Shown here piece after piece: positions 6,609 to 9,790 of a DNA stretch of 9,790 nucleotides (within the stretch, counting starts at the first letter, position 1; every line of letters begins with the position of its first letter). The position numbers were made by a program, and so were the translations under genes. The DNA is taken from contig DATDTB010000052.1 of the NCBI GenBank assembly GCA_035291025.1, positions 1-9,790 on the forward strand, written 5' to 3'. The notes beneath the pieces were generated by a model. The model worked only from the letters and a program-made list of their open reading frames with translations, was not told the DNA's origin and made no database searches. This DNA comes from DATDTB01 sp035291025. GTDB lineage: Archaea; Iainarchaeota; Iainarchaeia; JAFGOX01; DATDTB01.

Positions 6609-7460
6609 TACCCCTGACTGCGTGCTGCCAAAACGCGTGCTGACTGCAAGGAACAAGTTCCTTGCCGCTTCCTCCAGTGAAACCTTGAGCTCACACACGC
6701 CAACCCCTGCGCACAGTTTCCTCACTTTTTCGAGGTTTTCCCTTGCCCGCGCAGTGTTGGGCTTTTCGAGGCACTCCAGCATCGTCTCGCAGTTGTACTT
6801 GAGGGCCGCCCGCACCCTCTCGTTTTTCTCGTGCGCCTTTCCAAGAGACTCGCATGACTGCAAGACGTTCTGCCACGCGATTTCAAGGAATACGACCTGA
6901 AGCAAGTGGGAAAAAGAGTATTCAGGATCGGCCCCGCTTAGCTGGAGAGACCTTACTGCCAAGTCGGTTGCGCGCTGCAGCGAGCGCTTCCTTTCGCTGA
7001 AGGACTCGAGCGCCTCGCTGTCCCTCTTTTCGAGGGCGTATGTGCAGTCTCCTGCAAGCGTCTTGAGCATTGAGACAAGGCGCTGGAATGACGAAGCGAA
7101 GGGCTCGCCTGGCCCCAGAAACCTTACCAGTGTCTTGTCCTTTTTCTGCGAGGTGACTTCAAAACCCGGCCAGTTTTCCAGGTGCAGGTTCTTGATGCGG
7201 AGGCCGGAAAGGGCGACCTGTTCCGCGCCCGACAGGTAAGCGTGCATCATTACTGAATAGTAGTCGCTGTATTCGAATTGCGAGGCGTCAACCGCAATCT
7301 CTTTTTTCCCCGAGGCCCCAGGCACTCTGACGACTAGGCTTTCACCCGCCACGCTCAGCTCCACGAGACTTCCCTTGGAGAGGTGGCGGTTGCGGGTCCA
7401 CGCCGAGGGGAGGGAAATAACTGTGGACCCGCCCAATTTGAGCAACTTGCGAGAAACCAC
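6600..7460 (-). CDS. AbrB/PhoU-family transcriptional regulator
   Basis: This 286-residue protein begins with a SpoVT/AbrB-type swapped-hairpin DNA-binding domain (about 1-46), in the form common in archaeal proteins annotated as phosphate uptake regulators: SRKLLKLGGSTVISLPSAW, then LSKGSLVEL. From about 130 to the C-terminus it is predicted helical with PhoU-like amphipathic repeats, including RKRSLQRATDLAVRSLQLS. The middle (about 50-125) is a linker I do not recognise. GTG 7460 is chosen because the AbrB motif begins at residue 3. A strong TATA box about 30 bases upstream implies a leader of only a few bases and no SD site. It stands head to head with the reductase gene and upstream of gatD. 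No phosphate transporter is visible, so a phosphate role is not supported by context. Self-regulation through the palindromes at 7466-7540 is an inference. Confidence 0.82.
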   Translation of the reverse strand: MVSRKLLKLGGSTVISLPSAWTRNRHLSKGSLVELSVAGESLVVRVPGASGKKEIAVDASQFEYSDYYSVMMHAYLSGAEQVALSGLRIKNLHLENWPGFEVTSQKKDKTLVRFLGPGEPFASSFQRLVSMLKTLAGDCTYALEKRDSEALESFSERKRSLQRATDLAVRSLQLSGADPEYSFSHLLQVVFLEIAWQNVLQSCESLGKAHEKNERVRAALKYNCETMLECLEKPNTARARENLEKVRKLCAGVGVCELKVSLEEAARNLFLAVSTRFGSTQSGVKT

Positions 7461-7465
7461 CTGCG

Positions 7466-7540
7466 TATATACTATTGTGATAGTTTATATATTTATCGTT
7501 CAAAAATTATACTAATTAGAAAAAATATATACTAAGTAGT
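7466..7540. repeat. Three TATACTA palindromic elements, likely operators
   Basis: TATACTA occurs at 7468-7474, 7508-7514 and 7528-7534, spaced 40 and 20 bp. Each copy opens a palindrome: ACTAT-TGTG-ATAGT (7471-7484, extended on both sides by TATA arms with one mismatch), CTAATTAG (7512-7519) and ACTA-AG-TAGT (7531-7540). The cluster lies between two divergent genes. The first element sits between the TATA box and the start of the AbrB/PhoU gene, where a bound protein would block transcription. The binding protein is unknown. Confidence 0.55.
7484..7496 (-). promoter_or_regulatory. TATA box of the AbrB/PhoU gene
   Basis: On the minus strand, ataaatatataaa is the strongest TATA-like element in the window. 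Its centre is about 30 bases from GTG 7460, so the transcript would start within a few bases of the codon (leaderless or nearly so). Confidence 0.6.
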
Positions 7541-7584
7541 TTGGTTGCCGAACCTTTTTGCGGCCCCACGCCTCCCGGGGCGGG

Positions 7585-7596
7585 CATTAAAAATAG
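7585..7596 (+). promoter_or_regulatory. TATA-like box for the reductase gene
   Basis: The sequence cattaaaaatag would place the start near 7615 and leave about 30 bases before ATG 7645, with a weak AGG SD-like site near 7635. A GC-rich stretch with short inverted repeats (GCCCC/GGGGC, 7563-7581) lies just upstream; its role is unclear. Confidence 0.45.
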
Positions 7597-7644
7597 TTGG
7601 CGACGCAGTTAAGGCAAGACTTACTTTTTGAACCAGGTTTTTCC

Positions 7645-8586
7645 ATGGCAAAGGAATTCGAGCTGGCGATAATTGGCGCCGGCACTGCGGGCTTGGCGGC
7701 GGGCGTTTACGCGGGGCGCCAGAACCTTAAGACGATAATATTCGAGCAGGGCGCTCCGGGCGGGATTGGGCTCACGGCATTCGAGGTGGAAAACTACCCC
7801 GGCATCCTGAAGACCACTGGTCCGGAGCTCATGGAATTGTTCAGGAAGCATGCCGAGTCCTCCGGCGCAGTTCTTGCAAGCGAAAAAGTCACCGACGTCC
7901 AGCGCGCCGGGGGGAAATTCAAAATAACGACCGCGGACGGCGAGTACGAGGCGCAGGCGGTCATAATAACGACCGGCGGCGAGCACAGGAAACTGGGCGT
8001 TGAAGGCGAGTCAAAGTTTGCAGGGCTTGGCGTTTCTTACTGCGCCACCTGCGACGGCCCCCTGTTCCGCGGGAAAAGCGTCCTGGTGGTCGGCGGGGGC
8101 AACTCTGCCGTGGACGCCGCGGTGTTCCTTGACGAAATCGCCTCCAAGGTCTACCTTTCATACAGGGGCAGCGAGTTCAAGCGGCCCGAGCAGACCCTCG
8201 TGGAGCGCTTGAAGAAGTCCAAGGTCGAAGTCCTCTTCAACACCGACGTGCAAAAGTTCACGGGCTCCCAGCTCCTCGAAAAGGCGTTCCTGAAAAACAA
8301 CGCAACGGGAGAGGAACGCGTGCTTGACGTCCAGGGCTGCTTCGTCGAAGTGGGCGTGCGCGCCCTAACGGCTGTTGCGGAAAAGCTCGGATGCGAACTG
8401 AAGCCTTCCGGGACAATAAAGGTTGACCGCGAGACGATGAAGACAAGCGTTGCAGGGGTTTACGCCGCCGGAGACGTAACGGGGGGCTTCAAGCAATTCG
8501 TCACGTGCGCAGGCGACGGCGCAAAGGCTGCTGTTGCGGCTTACAACTACATCCGCGGCACGGAAGTTGAAACGGTCTGGCATTGA
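7645..8586 (+). CDS. Thioredoxin-reductase-like FAD enzyme
   Basis: This 313-residue flavoprotein has the low-molecular-weight thioredoxin reductase layout. The FAD-binding GxGxxG (IIGAGTAGLAAGVYA, 9-23) comes first, then EVENYPGI (47-54). The redox pair is CATC (Cys133, Cys136) inside SYCATCDGPLF. A second nucleotide-binding motif, VVGGGNSAVDAAVFL, lies at 148-162, and the FAD-closing motif AAGDV at 274-278. It is expected to pass electrons to thioredoxin or a glutaredoxin-like protein in the cytoplasm. The HRRxxFR segment that grips the NADPH 2'-phosphate in classical enzymes reads YRGSEFK (173-179), so it may prefer NADH or another donor. ATG 7645 was chosen over TTG 7597 because the family begins just before the GxGxxG motif. 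It diverges from the AbrB/PhoU gene. Confidence 0.9.
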   Translation: MAKEFELAIIGAGTAGLAAGVYAGRQNLKTIIFEQGAPGGIGLTAFEVENYPGILKTTGPELMELFRKHAESSGAVLASEKVTDVQRAGGKFKITTADGEYEAQAVIITTGGEHRKLGVEGESKFAGLGVSYCATCDGPLFRGKSVLVVGGGNSAVDAAVFLDEIASKVYLSYRGSEFKRPEQTLVERLKKSKVEVLFNTDVQKFTGSQLLEKAFLKNNATGEERVLDVQGCFVEVGVRALTAVAEKLGCELKPSGTIKVDRETMKTSVAGVYAAGDVTGGFKQFVTCAGDGAKAAVAAYNYIRGTEVETVWH

Positions 8587-8618
8587 ATTCTTAACGATTT
8601 CTCGCCACTTGCCTTTGT

Positions 8619-8858
8619 ATGACAGGGCCTGCGAAAAAGCCAGCGCGAAAAGCAAACCCAAAGCCGCGCGCTTCCCAAACGGGCTGGAGCCCTAAAGTCG
8701 TTCCCGGCCCGAAGCCTGAGGAAAACTGGCCGCCGCAGCGCGGGCGCCCAGAACCGCTGGGAAGTTTCACTGGAAGCAAGCGGGACTGGCAAGCCTTCCT
8801 AAGGCAGAGAAAGGCCCGGGGAGTGAAACCCAAGCCGCGGCGCGGCCGCGGCCGTTGA
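8619..8858 (+). CDS. Small very basic Pro/Arg/Lys-rich protein
   Basis: I do not recognise this 79-residue protein. It has about 22 Lys/Arg, 4 acidic residues and 14 prolines, so its net charge is near +18. KP and PK pairs recur along the chain, and the C-terminus (KPKPRRGRGR) is RGG-like. Only SKRDWQAFLRQRKA (53-66) looks able to form a helix. Such a chain is probably disordered and could bind nucleic acid or the ribosome, but this is composition-based inference. The start lies 32 bases after the reductase stop with no SD site. A weak TATA-like attcttaac near 8587-8595 would make it leaderless. High-GC sequence can give such ORFs by chance, which limits confidence. Confidence 0.55.
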   Translation: MTGPAKKPARKANPKPRASQTGWSPKVVPGPKPEENWPPQRGRPEPLGSFTGSKRDWQAFLRQRKARGVKPKPRRGRGR

Positions 8859-8903
8859 CCCTGTTTTCGCCTGGAGCTTCCCTGCCTGGCGCTGGGAGCA
8901 AAA

Positions 8904-8913
8904 TGTTTTAAAC
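8904..8913 (+). promoter_or_regulatory. TATA-like box for the 8938 gene
   Basis: The sequence tgttttaaac is centred about 29 bases before ATG 8938, so the transcript would start within a few bases of the codon. There is no SD site, which fits a leaderless message. Confidence 0.5.
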
Positions 8914-8937
8914 CCGTTTTGTTTCCTTTGTCCTAGG

Positions 8938-9384
8938 ATGAAGGCTTACGTCGTTGGCAGCTGGAAAGGGGAAAACTACGAGAGCTTCCTTGAAGTCCAG
9001 CGAATACTCGAACTCGCTGGCTACGAAGTGCTCAAGCAGCAGGACCTCGTGGGCAAGAAATTAAAACCTGAAGAGGCAATTGTGAAAAAAGAACAGCTCC
9101 TGGGCGTTTCCGACTTCGTTGTGCGGCTCTGGACGGAGGACTTGCCAAAGGACGAGAACGCGGCTTCAAGGCTCGTTTCCCCAATACTGGAAAAAGGCAA
9201 GCTGCTGGTGACGATAATAGTTCCGCCCACGCAACGCGACGCCTTGCCGGAGTGCGTGAAAGCGAACAGCAAGTACATCTTTGACTTGTCGGACTTCGAA
9301 CAGCCCAGCCACTTGGCTTCCGCGTTGAAGTTCATCGCGCGAGACCTGGAAGGCGGCGGCGTTTTCACGGGAGAAGCCGAGTAA
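8938..9384 (+). CDS. Small alpha/beta (Rossmann-like) protein of unknown function
   Basis: The 148-residue protein starts with a beta strand and turn, MKAYVVGSWKGENYESF, followed by a helix (EVQRILELAGYEV). LGVSDFVVRLWTED (55-68) looks like a second strand with a following acidic turn. KLLVTIIVPP (88-97) is a third strand, and SKYIFDLSDFEQPSHLASALKFIARDL (111-137) is a strand and helix. This order recalls TIR-like or nucleoside 2-deoxyribosyltransferase-like domains, in which a small strand-helix core binds a nucleotide. I cannot identify catalytic residues with certainty, so no enzyme name is given. The message appears leaderless. T-runs follow the stop, suggesting a single-gene transcript. 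Confidence 0.8.
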   Translation: MKAYVVGSWKGENYESFLEVQRILELAGYEVLKQQDLVGKKLKPEEAIVKKEQLLGVSDFVVRLWTEDLPKDENAASRLVSPILEKGKLLVTIIVPPTQRDALPECVKANSKYIFDLSDFEQPSHLASALKFIARDLEGGGVFTGEAE

Positions 9385-9398
9385 CAGCTTTAGCCCAG

Positions 9399-9424
9399 TT
9401 TTTTTGTCCCTTGAGGTTTTTTTT
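9399..9424 (+). terminator. Double T-run terminator
   Basis: Runs of 7 Ts (9399-9405) and 8 Ts (9417-9424) follow the stop of the 8938 gene. This is the form of archaeal intrinsic terminators. The second run ends beside the SD site of the next gene, so some read-through or a start in between is possible. Confidence 0.5.
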
Positions 9425-9440
9425 GAGGAGTGCTTGTTGA

Positions 9441-9740
9441 ATGGCTTCACTTTCCCGCAATGCGTTCAACGTCCTGGTTGTGCTTGCCGTGACGCTGGTG
9501 CTGGCTTCGTATTTTTCGTACACCTTCCTCAAGGTGGGCGTGCCTGCCGGCGACTGCGCGGCCCCGCCCGGGACGTGGCCAATGGCTTGCTATCTTTCAC
9601 TGGAAAGCGATTCAACGTGCCTGACGGTAATGCCGCACCCCTGGGGCTGCCAGTCCTTGGATGTCGCGCTGGTGCTTTTCATAATTGCCCTGGCCTTGCT
9701 TGGCTCCATAAAGATTTACGCAGCTTACGCGGGCGAGTGA
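9441..9740 (+). CDS. Small membrane protein, two helices and four loop cysteines
   Basis: Not recognised by family. The 99 residues contain a first membrane segment at about 9-30 (NVLVVLAVTLVLASYF), a loop of about 40 residues, and a second segment at about 73-94 (DVALVLFIIALALLGSI). The loop holds cysteines at 39, 50, 60 and 70, nearly evenly spaced, plus Trp, Pro and Tyr. They could form two disulfides if the loop is outside the cell, or bind metal. Arg6 before the first helix puts the N-terminus inside by the positive-inside rule, so the loop would be outside. A GAGGAG SD site (9425-9430) lies 10 bases before ATG 9441. A longer overlapping frame (9404-9772) has no such features. Confidence 0.75.
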   Translation: MASLSRNAFNVLVVLAVTLVLASYFSYTFLKVGVPAGDCAAPPGTWPMACYLSLESDSTCLTVMPHPWGCQSLDVALVLFIIALALLGSIKIYAAYAGE

Positions 9741-9768
9741 AGGCCTTTCGCTTCAAGGAATTAAGTAA

Positions 9769-9790
9769 ATGAAGTTGGCAGCCCTTTTTT
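9769..9790 (+). CDS. Probable start of a further gene, cut by window edge
   Basis: ATG 9769 has AAGGA (9755-9759) nine bases upstream and reads MKLAALF before the window ends. A Lys followed by small and hydrophobic residues would suit a signal peptide or membrane start, but seven residues are too few to judge. It lies 28 bases after the membrane-protein stop and may be co-transcribed with it. Confidence 0.4.

Noticed and set aside
7561..7585. GC-rich inverted repeat as a terminator
   Set aside because: It lies between two divergent genes, where no transcript ends, and has no T-run after it; several alternative pairings suggest chance.
9404..9772. 122-residue frame overlapping the membrane protein
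   Set aside because: It runs in another frame over the 9441-9740 gene and has no membrane pattern, family motif or start site as good as that gene's.

Overview
The window looks archaeal. It encodes GatD, the asparaginase-like subunit of the archaea-specific GatDE Glu-tRNA(Gln) amidotransferase, and an AbrB/PhoU fusion regulator of a common archaeal type. Most genes have an archaeal TATA-like box (TTTAAA or TTTATATA type) about 25 bases before a plausible transcription start. Starts are mixed: some have Shine-Dalgarno sites, others look leaderless. Genes are dense, GC-rich and mostly single units on alternating strands. The compact layout and the odd residues in several core enzymes would suit a DPANN-type or similarly divergent archaeon. 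That lineage is a guess; the sequence does not settle it.

Layout: (1) bases 2-397, the C-terminal part of a kinase-fold protein cut by the left edge. (2) 489-4914, three purine biosynthesis genes: purH (+), purF (-) and purD (+). purH and purF converge and overlap by 7 bp. purF and purD diverge from a shared promoter region centred on a 12-bp palindrome. (3) 4999-5154, a 51-residue zinc-ribbon/rubredoxin-like mini-protein with a strong Shine-Dalgarno site. (4) 5248-7460 on the minus strand, an AbrB/PhoU regulator followed by gatD. (5) 7461-7644, an AT-rich divergent promoter region with three TATACTA palindromic elements. (6) 7645-8586, a thioredoxin-reductase-like flavoenzyme. (7) 8619-9740, three small unassigned proteins: a very basic Pro/Arg/Lys-rich one, an alpha/beta Rossmann-like one and a two-helix membrane protein with four loop cysteines. 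(8) From 9769, the probable start of another gene, cut by the right edge.

How they fit together: PurF makes phosphoribosylamine, PurD turns it into GAR, and PurH does the last two steps to IMP. The middle-pathway genes are not here. GatD supplies ammonia for Gln-tRNA(Gln) synthesis and needs GatE, which is not here. The AbrB/PhoU protein sits head to head with the reductase, and the palindromes between them could be its operators.

Points most worth a second look are an Asp-to-Asn change at the catalytic Asp of GatD, loss of hallmark residues in the transformylase half of PurH, the TATACTA operator-like cluster, the shared purF/purD palindrome, and a kinase-like protein with a degenerate HRD motif. 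I saw no tRNA, rRNA, CRISPR array, insertion sequence or other mobile element. No gene-free stretch exceeds 300 bases; the longest is 7461-7644. I do not see a clearly new multi-gene system. The least explained genes are the three small ones at 8619-9740.
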